From Planctomycetota bacterium (GTDB lineage: Bacteria; Planctomycetota; Planctomycetia; Gemmatales; Gemmataceae), in contig JAKOSN010000138.1 of the NCBI GenBank assembly GCA_029777335.1, positions 1-58,222 of the forward strand: DNA of 58,222 bases, read 5' to 3'. A model generated the notes under the pieces. The model ran no database searches. It had not been told where the DNA came from and saw only the letters and a list, made by a program, of their open reading frames with translations. Made by a program: the position numbers and the translations under genes. The first letter of the stretch is position 1. Each line of letters opens with the position of its first letter. Positions 1-8,971 of the stretch are shown in pieces.

Positions 1-383
1 GGCACCACCTCGGGCGCCAGGGAAGCGACCGTCGCCGGGCTTTTCTCCAGAGCCAGATGCACCGAGGCGTGGAACAGCCGACGCCAGTATTTCAGCCACA
101 GTTGCTCGGGGTCGCGCGTGTTGAGTGTTTCCGCCGACGGCTTGGCCAGGAGAATCACGCGCAGGGGCAGGAGGCGATCGGGTTCGAGGTTGAGTTCTTC
201 CTGCTCGACGTGGCGAAAGAGTTCATGGCGATCGATCACGAGCGACTTGCGATGGGGCACGGACCAGACGAGCGCCGGCAATTTCCAGGTTTCCTGGATC
301 AGGTGTTCGAGCACACGGGGGGCGACCAGAACTGCCGCCGGTTCGGCTTCGCGCAGTGCTTGCCGCAACTCGTTCAGTCGCAT
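1..383 (-). CDS. Hypothetical protein, N-terminal part only (runs off the left edge)
   Basis: An open frame on the minus strand starts at an ATG at 383 and stays open for 127 codons to the window edge. The protein begins MRLNELRQALREAEPAAVLV and continues with a fairly hydrophilic, Leu/Glu/Arg-rich sequence without signal peptide or membrane segment. I do not recognise the family. It lies 91 bases downstream of the epimerase gene on the same strand and may share its transcript. Both overlapping plus-strand ORFs look like shadows. Coding assignment rests on the uninterrupted frame and codon pattern; the function is unknown. Confidence 0.6.
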   Translation of the reverse strand, partial: MRLNELRQALREAEPAAVLVAPRVLEHLIQETWKLPALVWSVPHRKSLVIDRHELFRHVEQEELNLEPDRLLPLRVILLAKPSAETLNTRDPEQLWLKYWRRLFHASVHLALEKSPATVASLAPEVV

Positions 384-474
384 TGCGTTCTCTCCGCCAA
401 GACGGGACTGGCGTCGCACTCGTTCTTCTATCAATACCTTGCGGAGCCAGTCGGAGCAAGCCGACCGGGAGCGC

Positions 475-1482
475 TCACCCTGCATCCGGAGCGTCCGGGA
501 CGGCCGTTTGTGACGCCAGCATCCTGTGCTGCCAGTCGATCACATCGCGGATAATGTCCTCCAGCCCCAATCGCGCGTCATGAGCGATCGTCTGTCGCAG
601 CCGAGTCAGGTCCGGAATGCGACAGCGAATATCCTCGTAGCCTGGAGAGTAGGCCTGTTCGTAAGGGATATGCTGAATGGAAACCCGTGGATCGACCACG
701 TTGATCACCGTTTCCGCCAGTTGTCGGATCGTTATAGGGGAATCACTCCCAAGGTTAAAGACCTTGCCGACCGCGGCGGGGCACTCCATCAGGGCGAGGA
801 TGCCACGGACCACATCGTGCACGTGGGCAAAACAGCGGATCTGCTGGCCATCGCCGTGCACAATCACCGGCCCCCCCTGGCGCGCCTGTTCCACAAAGCG
901 CGGCACCACCATGCCGTAGCGGCCAATCTGGCGAGGCCCAACCACGTTGAAAAAGCGGCCAATGGTCACTGGGATGCCCCGGTGGGCATGCTCAGCCAGG
1001 GCCAGGTACTCGTCGAGCGCCTTGCTACAGGCGTAAATCCAGCGACTCTTCGCGGTCGGTCCCAGGAGCAGATCGTCATCTTCACGAAGCGGAGTGCGCG
1101 GATTCTTGCCATACACTTCACTGGTGCTGGCGAGAAAGAGCGGACGCGGATGCCGCGCCAGCTCCGCCAGGATTGTCTCGATCGGGTTCACGTTGATGGC
1201 AGCGGTGCGCGCAGGATCACGCAACACCAGCTGCACCCCAACGACCGCCGCCAGATGATAGATTTCATCCGCCTGGTTGACCCAGTGCCGCAGATGATCC
1301 TCGTTGCTAATGCTGTCCAGCACCACCTGCAGTTGCGGATGATGGCGCACGGTGTCGAGATTCCCGATGTTCCCTGTCGACAGGTCATCGAGCACGATCA
1401 CCTTGCGTCCGCGCGCGAGCAACGCTTCGACCAGGTGGCTGCCGATGAATCCCGCTCCTCCGGTAACCAGGCTGATCCGCAT
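475..1482 (-). CDS. NAD-dependent epimerase/dehydratase (extended SDR, sugar-nucleotide type)
   Basis: A 335-residue extended short-chain dehydrogenase/reductase, a family acting on UDP- or other NDP-sugars for cell-surface glycan synthesis. The chosen ATG at 1482 puts the Rossmann motif VTGGAGFIGS at residues 6-15; the frame extends about 59 codons upstream, but that part is unlike the family. Further marks are the acidic LDDLSTGN segment after the second beta strand, STSEVYG with the catalytic Ser/Thr region, and the YACSK Tyr-x-x-x-Lys pair. The C-terminal half (GRFFNVVGPRQ, VFNLGSD) resembles UDP-glucose 4-epimerases and UDP-glucuronate decarboxylases. The exact substrate cannot be decided from sequence. 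Confidence 0.88.
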   Translation of the reverse strand: MRISLVTGGAGFIGSHLVEALLARGRKVIVLDDLSTGNIGNLDTVRHHPQLQVVLDSISNEDHLRHWVNQADEIYHLAAVVGVQLVLRDPARTAAINVNPIETILAELARHPRPLFLASTSEVYGKNPRTPLREDDDLLLGPTAKSRWIYACSKALDEYLALAEHAHRGIPVTIGRFFNVVGPRQIGRYGMVVPRFVEQARQGGPVIVHGDGQQIRCFAHVHDVVRGILALMECPAAVGKVFNLGSDSPITIRQLAETVINVVDPRVSIQHIPYEQAYSPGYEDIRCRIPDLTRLRQTIAHDARLGLEDIIRDVIDWQHRMLASQTAVPDAPDAG

Positions 1483-1640
1483 GAGAATCTCGATCGTTCC
1501 ACTTCGGCACCAGGGCTCACCCACGATAGGATATGTTCTGCACGCGTGCCTTTCCATTCGCTTCTGGTTCCCGGACTGACACCAGGCAGGCCGAGGGATC
1601 GGAGACGCCGGAAATTCTCGATTGAACGCGCGAGGAATCC

Positions 1641-1968
1641 ATGAAAAACCATCGATCACTGGTAACAGGAATCGCTCTGTTCAGCCTGCTGCTCGGGAGC
1701 GAACCGGTTCACGCTCAGCCGCGCCAGCCTTCGCTGCCCAGGGGGAGCAGGGTGGAACGCGACCTGTCCCACGGCTCGCATGAACGCCGCAACCCGATGT
1801 GACTGTCGGGGTGAAGAAACTCGAAGGGGCGGGGAAAACCTGGAGGTGAGCAGATCGAGGCGTTTTTCGCCACGCACCTGAAGCAAGCGGCGAGCAAATA
1901 CCTCTTCTCGAACCTTGGCAGTGACAGGGAGTTGTCGGCTGGCAATTCACGATCCTGGGGCGGATAAC
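1641..1968 (+). pseudogene. Possible broken small exported protein gene
   Basis: An ATG at 1641, preceded by a GAGGAA ribosome-binding site, opens a peptide with a clear signal sequence (MKNHRSLVTGIALFSLLLGS, cleavage after an Ala-rich AHA-type site). This frame stops at TGA 1800-1802 after 53 residues, and a second in-frame TGA lies at 1812-1814. Beyond the stops the same frame gives a protein-like stretch from 1848 (EQIEAFFATHLKQAASKYLF) to TAA at 1966-1968, while another frame bridges the gap (PDVTVGVKKLEG). This looks like a small secreted protein broken by two compensating frameshifts or sequence errors. A 53-residue intact peptide (1641-1802) is the alternative. Confidence 0.35.
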
Positions 1969-2116
1969 TGGGCGGCGACGGGTTGCTGGGGTAGGATGAG
2001 AGGCGGGAGGTCTGGTTCCCCGTGGGTTCCGTTCAGGCCAGGCCATCCCGGAAGGCTTCGCTGGGGAGCCGCATCACCTCGCATCCTCACGAACGAGCGC
2101 GCAAAAGGAGACATTC
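1969..2116. other. Leader region of gnd
   Basis: No further gene is visible between the broken ORF and gnd. The stretch 1483-1640 upstream is also empty apart from divergent upstream sequence. A strong AAAGGAGA ribosome-binding site lies just before the gnd ATG. Confidence 0.4.
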
Positions 2117-3130
2117 ATGCAACTGGGAATGATCGGGTTGGGGCGGATGGGTGCGAACATGGTCCGGCGTCTGCTGCGGGGCGGCCATCAGTGTGTCGTT
2201 CATGATGTCCATCCCGAGGCGGTCCAGGCGCTCGTCGAGGAAGGGGCGACCGGGGCGTTCTCTCTCGACGAACTGGTGGAGAAACTCACGCCGCCCCGAG
2301 CGATCTGGTTGATGGTGCCCGCGGCCATCGTCGATACGAGCATCAGGAGCCTGGAAACGCGGGTGAGCAAGGGAGACATCCTCATCGATGGAGGAAATTC
2401 CTACTACATCGACGACATCCGTCGCGCCAAGGAGTTGAAGGCAAAAGGGATCCATTATGTCGATGTTGGCACCAGCGGCGGGGTCTGGGGACTCGAACGC
2501 GGCTACTGCCAGATGATCGGCGGCGAGGAAGCGGTGGTGAAGCACCTGGATGCCATCTTTGCCACGCTGGCCCCCCCCATCGCGGCTGCCCCGCGCATCC
2601 CCGGTCGCGACCAGGTTGGCGGGACGGCGGAACATGGCTATCTGCACTGTGGCCCCAATGGCGCCGGTCACTTTGTGAAGATGGTTCACAATGGCATCGA
2701 GTACGGCGTGATGGCGGCCTACGCCGAGGGGATGGCCATCCTGCGCCAGGCGAACATCGGGAAAAAAGAGCACGAGATCGACGCGGAGACCACGCCTCTG
2801 CGCGATCCGGAACACTACCAGTACGATTTCAACCTGCGCGATATCGCCGAACTCTGGCGCCGGGGCAGCGTGATCGCCTCCTGGTTGCTGGATCTGACGG
2901 CGACCGCGTTGCTCAAGGATCCGGCGCTGGCGAAGTTCTCCGGGCGCGTGTCGGACTCCGGCGAGGGGCGCTGGACGATCAAGGCGGCCATCGACGAGGC
3001 GATCCCGGCACATGTGCTGACGGCGGCGCTTTACGAGCGCTTTAGCTCGCGCGGCGAGGCGGACTTTGCGGACAAGTTACTCTCGGCGATGCGCTTCGAG
3101 TTTGGGGGGCACGTGGAGAAGAAAGCCTGA
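2117..3130 (+). CDS. gnd: 6-phosphogluconate dehydrogenase, decarboxylating (short YqeC/GndA-type)
   Basis: Oxidises 6-phosphogluconate to ribulose 5-phosphate and CO2 in the oxidative pentose phosphate pathway, in the cytoplasm. At 337 residues it is the short bacterial form rather than the 470-residue form. The N-terminal dinucleotide fold has GLGRMG at residues 7-12. [10 protein letters not shown] and the catalytic region [19 protein letters not shown], with the Lys-x-x-His-Asn signature, are intact. The all-alpha C-terminal domain is complete. The start is supported by an AAAGGAGA Shine-Dalgarno sequence. It is followed after 40 bases by zwf on the same strand, so the two successive pathway enzymes probably form an operon. 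Cofactor preference (NAD or NADP) is not decided here. Confidence 0.93.
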   Translation: MQLGMIGLGRMGANMVRRLLRGGHQCVVHDVHPEAVQALVEEGATGAFSLDELVEKLTPPRAIWLMVPAAIVDTSIRSLETRVSKGDILIDGGNSYYIDDIRRAKELKAKGIHYVDVGTSGGVWGLERGYCQMIGGEEAVVKHLDAIFATLAPPIAAAPRIPGRDQVGGTAEHGYLHCGPNGAGHFVKMVHNGIEYGVMAAYAEGMAILRQANIGKKEHEIDAETTPLRDPEHYQYDFNLRDIAELWRRGSVIASWLLDLTATALLKDPALAKFSGRVSDSGEGRWTIKAAIDEAIPAHVLTAALYERFSSRGEADFADKLLSAMRFEFGGHVEKKA

Positions 3131-3170
3131 GGAAACGCGCTCGATCGAGGTTTTCGCCCGGAGTGTGCCA

Positions 3171-4547
3171 ATGTCTTCGTCCCAGTCCGATGCGTTTGTC
3201 TTCCTTGGCGCCACTGGTGATCTGGCCTACAAGAAGATCTTCCCCGCCCTCCAGGCGCTGGTGCGGCGCGGTCATCTGAATGTCCCGGTGATCGGCGTCG
3301 CCAAGGCGGGCTGGAACCTCGATCAACTGAAAGCGCGCGCCCGTGACAGCCTGGAAAAACATGGCGGTGTCGAGGAGGCAGCCTTTGCCAAGCTGGCGAG
3401 TCTGCTGCGCTATGTGGACGGCGACTACAACGATCTCGCTACCTTCCAGACCTTACGCCAGACTCTCGGCCAGGCCCAGCGGCCCGCTCACTACCTCGCC
3501 ATCCCTCCCGGGTTGTTCGGACTGGTAGTCACGCAACTGGTGAAATCCGGCTGTGCCCACAATGCGCGCGTGATCGTTGAAAAACCCTTTGGCCGTAACC
3601 TGGCCTCGGCGATCAAGCTGAATGGAATCCTGCACGAACAGTTCGATGAACCGGCCATCTTTCGGATCGATCACTTTCTGGGGAAGGCCCCGGTCCTGAA
3701 CCTGCACTTCTTTCGGTTCAGCAACGCCTTCCTGGAACCGATCTGGAACAGGCGCTACGTCGAAAGTGTGCAAATCACCATGGCGGAGAATTTCGGCGTG
3801 CAGGGCCGTGGGAGTTTCTATGAAGAGGCCGGGGCCATTCGCGATGTCGTCCAGAATCATCTGTTGCAGGTGCTGGCCAACATTGCCATGGAGCCCCCCG
3901 CGGGGCCAGACAGCGAGGCCATCCGCGATGAAAAGGTCAAGGTGTTTCGCGCCATCCGTCCGCTCCGCCCCGAAGACGTGGTGCGCGGGCAGTTTCGCGG
4001 CTATCGGCAAGAACCGGGGGTTGCTCCCGAATCCCAGGTCGAAACCTACGTTGCGCTGAAACTGGAGGTCCGAACCTGGCGCTGGCAGGGAGTGCCCTTC
4101 TACATCCGCGCTGGGAAGTGTCTGCCTGTCACCTGCACCGAGGTCCTCGCGCGCTTGCGCCGGCCTCCGCCCATCTTCACCGAGACGCCTCCCCCGGCGA
4201 ATTACTATCGCTTCCGCATTGGCCCCGATATGGCGATCGCGGTCGGAACCATGGTGCGCTCCCCCGGTGAGGAGATGGTGGGGCAACCAGTCGAACTGAT
4301 CGCCTCGTCGCATGGCAAGGCCGACGACATGGACGCCTACGAACGCCTTCTGGGCGAGGCGCTCAAGGGCGACCAGATGCTCTTTGCCCGCGAGGACGCC
4401 GTGGAAGCCGCCTGGCGCATTGTCGATCCCGTCCTTGGCGAGGTCGTCCCGGTCCACGAATACGAGCCCGGCACCTGGGGACCCCCAGAGGCCGAACACC
4501 TCATCGCGGAGAACGGAGGGTGGTTCGATCCGGTGGTGAAGGGGTAG
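3171..4547 (+). CDS. zwf: Glucose-6-phosphate 1-dehydrogenase
   Basis: Oxidises glucose 6-phosphate to 6-phosphogluconolactone with NAD(P)+, the first step of the oxidative pentose phosphate pathway. The start at 3171 follows CGGAGTGTGCCA and places the dinucleotide motif [12 protein letters not shown] near residue 10; a longer frame starting at 3066 would run into gnd and is unlikely. The active-site signature RIDHFLGK is present (usual form RIDHYLGK), as are [12 protein letters not shown] and the C-terminal domain with PFYIRAGK. Length of 458 residues is slightly shorter than the usual 480-510. It is co-directional with gnd, but no lactonase gene is adjacent. Confidence 0.93.
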   Translation: MSSSQSDAFVFLGATGDLAYKKIFPALQALVRRGHLNVPVIGVAKAGWNLDQLKARARDSLEKHGGVEEAAFAKLASLLRYVDGDYNDLATFQTLRQTLGQAQRPAHYLAIPPGLFGLVVTQLVKSGCAHNARVIVEKPFGRNLASAIKLNGILHEQFDEPAIFRIDHFLGKAPVLNLHFFRFSNAFLEPIWNRRYVESVQITMAENFGVQGRGSFYEEAGAIRDVVQNHLLQVLANIAMEPPAGPDSEAIRDEKVKVFRAIRPLRPEDVVRGQFRGYRQEPGVAPESQVETYVALKLEVRTWRWQGVPFYIRAGKCLPVTCTEVLARLRRPPPIFTETPPPANYYRFRIGPDMAIAVGTMVRSPGEEMVGQPVELIASSHGKADDMDAYERLLGEALKGDQMLFAREDAVEAAWRIVDPVLGEVVPVHEYEPGTWGPPEAEHLIAENGGWFDPVVKG

Positions 4548-4556
4548 GATTTTACA

Positions 4557-4595
4557 AATTTCAGTTTACAGATTTCAGGTTTCAGATTTCAGTTT
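4557..4595 (+). repeat. Short TTTCAG tandem-like repeat downstream of zwf
   Basis: Four copies of the hexamer TTTCAG occur within about 40 bases, two of them in the longer unit CAGATTTCAG. The stretch is AT-rich compared with the surrounding GC-rich sequence. It may be a terminator-proximal simple repeat; no function is evident. Confidence 0.45.
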
Positions 4596-4713
4596 TTGTG
4601 GCTCGGTGGGGCTCGGGACGATGATCGTTGCGTTGGGGGGGCGGGGGTGGTATCGTCGTCCCAGCAAAGGCGCGGATGGCGACCCTTTGATCTCTCTCCA
4701 GCGAGGAATTTCC

Positions 4714-5418
4714 ATGAAACACCTGCTCCGTTACACCCTGGCGCTCACGTGTGCGCTCTCTCCCGTGCTCGCGCTCGCCGATGACAAGGATTCCCCGAAA
4801 AAGGAAACGCCCCTCGTCCCACCCCGCAAAGGAAAGTCCGAGACAATCAAGCTCTTTAATGGCAAGAATCTCGACGGCTGGATCGGCCATGCGGATAAAT
4901 GGTCGGTCACGGATGGCGTGATCGTCGGGAAAAATACCACGCCGGTACCGGTCAGCACCTATCTGTTGACCAAGGACTCCTACTCCGACTTTCGTCTCCT
5001 GGTGAAGGGAAAACTGGTGCAGTCGGAGATGCACACCGGCATCGCCTTCTGGGGACGCAACGCCCCGGAAAAGGGCGACAAATACACCTACGCCGGCCAT
5101 CTGGTGATGTTCCCTTCTGGCTGGGGGATGTATGACCTGTTCGGTCGCAACGGCCTGCCTGTGGATGGAGGACCGGCAAGGAAAGTCGGCAAACAACACG
5201 ACTGGAACAACCTGGAAATCCTGGCGCAGGGTAACCGGGTTCAGGTGGCGGTCAATGGCGTGAAAGTGGTCGATTGGCGCGATCCCGAACCGAACCGCAT
5301 CAAGGTCGGCCCCCTCGGGCTGCAACTGCACTCCAACAAGGTCCCGCAGGAAGTGCAGTTCAAGGATCTCATTCTGACCACATTCCCCGAAGGGGACAAG
5401 CTGATTACGGTGAAGTAA
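4714..5418 (+). CDS. Secreted DUF1080 (3-keto-disaccharide hydrolase-like) protein
   Basis: A 234-residue exported protein. The ATG at 4714 follows GCGAGGAATTTCC and opens a signal peptide (MKHLLRYTLALTCALSPVLA, cleavage after LALA). The mature part is a single DUF1080 concanavalin-like domain, recognised by IKLFNGKNLDGW, then GIAFWGRN, and the C-terminal GPLGLQLHSNKVPQEVQFKD. Such domains are abundant in planctomycetes and some act as 3-keto-glucoside hydrolases; activity of this member is inferred only from family. It is followed by a strong hairpin, so it is probably monocistronic. Confidence 0.85.
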   Translation: MKHLLRYTLALTCALSPVLALADDKDSPKKETPLVPPRKGKSETIKLFNGKNLDGWIGHADKWSVTDGVIVGKNTTPVPVSTYLLTKDSYSDFRLLVKGKLVQSEMHTGIAFWGRNAPEKGDKYTYAGHLVMFPSGWGMYDLFGRNGLPVDGGPARKVGKQHDWNNLEILAQGNRVQVAVNGVKVVDWRDPEPNRIKVGPLGLQLHSNKVPQEVQFKDLILTTFPEGDKLITVK

Positions 5419-5444
5419 CCCTCTCTTCGCGCAGCCCCGTGCTG

Positions 5445-5481
5445 GCCCTTCAGACCTCGACTGAGACGAGGTCTGAAGGGC
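5445..5481 (+). terminator. Hairpin terminator after the DUF1080 gene
   Basis: A perfect 14-base inverted repeat (CCCTTCAGACCTCG at 5446-5459 with its complement at 5467-5480) encloses a 7-base loop and extends one more G-C pair. It sits 27 bases after the stop codon. There is no T-tract on the plus strand. Confidence 0.6.
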
Positions 5482-5562
5482 TCACGCCGAATCGTTTGGC
5501 CGTTGTTCCTCGGTTCCAGTTCCGACAGGCATGCTCCGATTCCCCTCCCAGGAGTGACCCCC

Positions 5563-6516
5563 ATGAGCGAATCTTCCCTCGAGATATCCATGAATCGCCG
5601 GCGACTGCTTCGCAAGGTTGCGGCAGTTAGCGCGGCGGCGGCCCTCACGCCTTTCGCTGCGCCAGCGCTCGCCGAGGAGAAAAAAGCGGTGGTCCATGGG
5701 CGTATCAAGCAGTCCCTGGTCTACTGGTGCTTTAACGCTGCGGGCGATAAATGGGATCTCGATACGATGTGTCGCCATGCGCGGGCGCTGGGGTGTGTTT
5801 CGGTGGAGCTGGTGGAACCGGGGCAATGGGCGACGCTGAAAAAGCACGGTCTGGTCTGTGCCATTGCTCCCAACGGCATGCCCGGGGCGCCTTACATGAA
5901 AGGGTTCAACAATCCGCGCTACCACGAAGAGGTGATCTCCCGCACCAAAAAAGTGATCGACGCCTGTGCCGACGCGGGGTTTCCTGCGGTCATTGCCTTT
6001 GCCGGTTTTCAGTGGCGTGATGCGGACGATCCGAAAAGCGGCGCTCTCACGCGCGAGGAGGGAGCGGCCAACTGTGTCAAGGGGCTGAAGCAGGTTGTGG
6101 GATACGCCGAGAAAAAGAAGGTGAATATCTGTCTGGAACATCTCAATTCTCGCGACAACAGCCATCCCATGAAGGGGCACCCCGGCTATCAGGGCGATGA
6201 TCTCGACTGGGTGGCGGGGATTCTGCGCACCGTTGGCTCGCCCCGGCTGCGCTTGCTGTTCGACATCTACCACGTCCAGGTGATGCATGGCGACCTGATT
6301 CGCCGCATCGAGCAGAACAAGGATCTGATCGGACATGTGCACACGGCGGGGAATCCCGGTCGAGGTGAACTCGACGAGAAGCAGGAGATTCATTATCCGG
6401 CAGTGATTCGCAAACTGCTGGACATCAATTACACGGGCTATCTGGGGCAGGAATTCATCCCGACGCGGAATCCCCTCGAAGGACTCCGTCAGGCGGTTCG
6501 TCTGTGCGATGTCTGA
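5563..6516 (+). CDS. Tat-exported hydroxypyruvate isomerase-like TIM-barrel protein
   Basis: A 317-residue xylose-isomerase-like TIM barrel of the hydroxypyruvate isomerase group. The start at 5563 follows AGGAGTG at the right distance. The N-terminus carries a Tat-type signal (MNRRRLLRKVAAV, then AALTPFAAPALA). In the barrel, NICLEHLNSRDN supplies the metal-binding Glu, LLFDIYHVQVMHGDL the Asp and His, IGHVHTAGNPGR another His, and GYLGQEFIPT the last Glu, so the metal site looks intact. Family members isomerise hydroxypyruvate or related keto-sugars; periplasmic location and substrate here are inferred. A neighbouring exported DUF1080 protein would fit periplasmic sugar metabolism. Confidence 0.82.
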   Translation: MSESSLEISMNRRRLLRKVAAVSAAAALTPFAAPALAEEKKAVVHGRIKQSLVYWCFNAAGDKWDLDTMCRHARALGCVSVELVEPGQWATLKKHGLVCAIAPNGMPGAPYMKGFNNPRYHEEVISRTKKVIDACADAGFPAVIAFAGFQWRDADDPKSGALTREEGAANCVKGLKQVVGYAEKKKVNICLEHLNSRDNSHPMKGHPGYQGDDLDWVAGILRTVGSPRLRLLFDIYHVQVMHGDLIRRIEQNKDLIGHVHTAGNPGRGELDEKQEIHYPAVIRKLLDINYTGYLGQEFIPTRNPLEGLRQAVRLCDV

Positions 6517-6606
6517 CTCCACCCCTGCGAGGAAAAAGCGTTTGCCCTGGGGGCTGGCATCACCCAGAATCGAGTGACGCCTTTTCTCTGGTGGTGGGTG
6601 GCAGAC

Positions 6607-7206
6607 ATGAGCGAGGAAGTTACCGTTGGCGAATTGCTGGAGTTGTTACGCGCGCGGGATCCGGAAGCTGCCCGGCAGATCTTTGATCGATTTGCGCGGC
6701 GTTTGGTGGGGATGGCGCGTTCCCGTCTTGACGAACGCATGCGCCAGAAGGTTGATGCCGAGGACGTGGTGCAGTCGGTCTTCCGGAGTTTCTTTGCCCG
6801 CTGTGCCGAGGGCCAGTTTGATTTTGCTAACTGGGACAGCATGTGGAGTTTGCTTGTCCGCCTGACGGTGTGGAAATGCTGCCGGCGCGTGGAGTATTTC
6901 CGCGCGATTCGCCGGGATGTGCGGCGTGAAAATCCAGTCGCCAGCAGCGAGGAGAGCGGCTGGGAGGTCCTCGACTCCGATCCGACCCCCGCCGATGCGG
7001 CGCTCCTCGCGGACACCGCCGAGGAGGTGATGAGACGCCTCGGCAGCGAACGCAAACGCCGGATTTTTGAACTGAGTCTGCAAGGATACTCGGTGCGCGA
7101 GATCAGTGCGCAGGTGGGGCATTATGAACGCGGCGTGGAGCGCGTGCGCAGCGAGATCAAGGAGATCCTGCGGCAGATGCTTCAGCAGAATCGCGACAGC
7201 CAGTGA
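6607..7206 (+). CDS. ECF-family RNA polymerase sigma factor (planctomycete type)
   Basis: A 199-residue sigma-70-like factor of the extracytoplasmic function kind. Region 2 is visible in RQIFDRFARRLVGMARSRL and DAEDVVQSVFRSFF, the typical core-binding segment. Region 4 is in EVMRRLGSERKRRIFELSLQ and SVREISAQVG, an HTH that recognises the -35 element. The ATG at 6607 is preferred over an upstream in-frame ATG at 6574 because residues before it look unlike the family. No anti-sigma factor gene is adjacent. A clear hairpin follows the stop codon. Confidence 0.87.
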   Translation: MSEEVTVGELLELLRARDPEAARQIFDRFARRLVGMARSRLDERMRQKVDAEDVVQSVFRSFFARCAEGQFDFANWDSMWSLLVRLTVWKCCRRVEYFRAIRRDVRRENPVASSEESGWEVLDSDPTPADAALLADTAEEVMRRLGSERKRRIFELSLQGYSVREISAQVGHYERGVERVRSEIKEILRQMLQQNRDSQ

Positions 7207-7216
7207 CAAAGAAGAG

Positions 7217-7244
7217 AGCCACCCGCTGGGGGAAGCGGGTGGCT
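7217..7244 (+). terminator. Hairpin terminator after the sigma factor
   Basis: An 11-base perfect stem (AGCCACCCGCT with AGCGGGTGGCT) closes a 6-base loop, 10 bases after the sigma factor stop codon. It lacks a following T-run. Confidence 0.65.
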
Positions 7245-7806
7245 TGTGGATGAGCCAGGTTGAATTGGGTAAAGGAGGGATAATGGTGGGGAAGCGTTTC
7301 TCGGGGTTGCCCTGATCGGGGCTGGGCAGTTGTGGGTCTGGAGGAGGGGAAATCCTCCGGCAACTTGCTCCGGCCCTCACGGAGGGGGATTCCGCTGGGT
7401 TCTTTCTTGAGAACCCACATCGATCCGGCTTGCCCCGATCCTCGCTTCGTTACTGATCGGGTCGCTTTACTTTAGAAGCATTCCTCGTGCCAATTGCCAG
7501 GAGAGCTGGCGGTATTTTTATAAATCCAATATAATTAATGACTTGTGTCGTTGCCTTGCCTGGCTCTCCCACGCCGATTGTTCGATCTCTTTTGCAAAAA
7601 TCATCCAGGGTGTGTAATAATTACTCGCCATCCTGCTGGTGCAACTCCCCTGGAGCGATTGCTCGCCCCGTTGAACACGCCCCAATAGAGGGAGAGATCT
7701 GGTCTCGCTGCTATCCCGTCGCGTAAAAAGAAGAGGGAGCGAGAGGAGCGTTCCCTCCTCGCTGCCGCGTATGGTTGGAGACGAACGGATTGAGGGAGAG
7801 ACGACG
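7245..7806. other. Intergenic region with candidate structured RNA
   Basis: No convincing gene is seen. Between 7331 and 7419 several inverted repeats nest: TGTGGGT (7331-7337) with ACCCACA (7413-7419), GGAGGA with TCCTCC (7340-7345, 7353-7358), and an alternative pair GGGTTCT with AGAACCC (7397-7403, 7410-7416). The first and last pairs compete for the same bases. The stretch 7490-7560 is AT-rich. The Rieske gene follows at 7807. Confidence 0.3.
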
Positions 7807-8115
7807 ATGAGTTTTATCACGGTGGCTACCGTGCAGGAAGTGCCTGTGGGCAAGAGCAAGGTGGTTACCTTGAAGGGGAAGAAAATTGCACTCTTTCATA
7901 CGGCGGATGGCTGGTACGCCATCGAGGATACCTGTCCGCATCGAGGGGCTTCGTTGGCGGAAGGAGCGGTGCACGGCAAGGAAGTGTACTGTCCGCTGCA
8001 CATGGCGCGCTTCGATTTAACGACCGGGCAGCATCTATCGCCGCCCGCGCGTTCGGGGGTGGGGTGTTTCGCCGTGCAGATCACCGGAGACGAGGTTCAG
8101 CTGGCGGTTTCCTGA
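7807..8115 (+). CDS. Rieske [2Fe-2S] protein, NirD-like small subunit type
   Basis: A 102-residue cytoplasmic Rieske domain of the small soluble kind (nitrite reductase small subunit NirD or dioxygenase ferredoxin type). The two cluster-binding loops are present: CPHRGASL, with one Cys and one His, and CPLHMARFD, with the other Cys and His. There is no signal peptide or membrane anchor. The start at 7807 follows GGGAGAGACGACG. No nirB or oxygenase gene is adjacent, so the partner protein is unknown. Confidence 0.85.
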   Translation: MSFITVATVQEVPVGKSKVVTLKGKKIALFHTADGWYAIEDTCPHRGASLAEGAVHGKEVYCPLHMARFDLTTGQHLSPPARSGVGCFAVQITGDEVQLAVS

Positions 8116-8149
8116 ACGTGCGAGGGAACCGCCAGCGGAAGAAGACGAA

Positions 8150-8710
8150 TTAATCGATGCGCTGGAAACGCCACACGGGGACGTGCGGGGGGAAGGTGCC
8201 GTTGTAGAAGGCCTGAACCCCCACGGCGTCGCGCACCTTCTTGAGGGCCTGGCGCCGCACCGTGATGTAGTAATAATCGCAGCGCGTATCGCGGATGTTA
8301 TCCCAGATCTGGTAGAGCCGATCCACCTCGGTCATCGTCTCGTGGTAGTCCCAGTTGCTGGTGATCTCCAGCGCACGCCGTTCTTCCAGGTGCTGCCGAT
8401 AGGCGCGATTGAAGGCGAGCAAATCGGTGACCTGGGCACGACTCGGGAAGCGCATGCATTCGTGGAGCAGCGGCGCATCTTCCAGATCCTGAGCGCGCCG
8501 ACGAAGGAGATTCAGATCCGACTGAAAATCCTCATCGCGCGTGAGGATGTAACGTACCTCGCGCGGATCGAGGATTTCGTGATTGATGGCCACCTGCTGG
8601 AGCATGGTCTTGAGCACCACATGCTGTTCCGGCATGGCCGGGGGATTCTCCTGGGGATCAGGGGCCGTGGCGAGGAGAGCAGCAGCGAGCACGTAGTCGA
8701 GCGGAAACAT
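8150..8710 (-). CDS. Hypothetical exported protein
   Basis: A 186-residue protein with a short hydrophobic N-terminus (MFPLDYVLAAALLATA). The ATG at 8710 has a GGAGA ribosome-binding site; a longer reading frame upstream looks non-coding. The rest is highly charged and helical, with Arg/Glu/Leu-rich segments such as LNLLRRRAQDLEDAPLL, and ends in an aromatic, basic stretch (VPVWRFQRID). I do not recognise the family. It converges with the Rieske gene. Confidence 0.6.
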   Translation of the reverse strand: MFPLDYVLAAALLATAPDPQENPPAMPEQHVVLKTMLQQVAINHEILDPREVRYILTRDEDFQSDLNLLRRRAQDLEDAPLLHECMRFPSRAQVTDLLAFNRAYRQHLEERRALEITSNWDYHETMTEVDRLYQIWDNIRDTRCDYYYITVRRQALKKVRDAVGVQAFYNGTFPPHVPVWRFQRID

Positions 8711-8742
8711 GAATATCTCCTTCGCGGGAAACAGCGCGGAGA

Positions 8743-8812
8743 GAGAGCGCTCTCCCGTCATCCCATTCAGAGAGATTGACGCGATGGATCGGACAGTGAC
8801 GAGAATCGTCAC
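8743..8812 (-). promoter_or_regulatory. Two dyad symmetric elements upstream of the hypothetical gene
   Basis: GAGAGCGCTCTC (8743-8754) is a perfect 12-base palindrome 32 bases upstream of the gene at 8710. GTGACGA-GAA-TCGTCAC (8796-8812) is a perfect 7+7 inverted repeat with a 3-base spacer. Their position suggests operator sites for a dimeric regulator, but no regulator can be named. Confidence 0.3.
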
Positions 8813-8948
8813 AGGGGGTTGACTACAAAAGAGATCCGAACGATGGATTGTGGCGGGGCACTCGACCTGGCACAAAAGTTGCTCGGAAAAACCCCACTAT
8901 CCTATCTTATCTCGTCCTTGTGAAAAAAATCTGAAAAATCTTGTCTTC

Positions 8949-8971
8949 CCTCTGGCCACCTAAGCCAGAGG
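8949..8971. terminator. Hairpin in the gene-poor region
   Basis: An 8-base perfect stem (CCTCTGGC with GCCAGAGG) closes a 7-base loop and is followed on the plus strand by TTTATAG. It resembles a weak intrinsic terminator, but no gene ends nearby. Confidence 0.35.
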
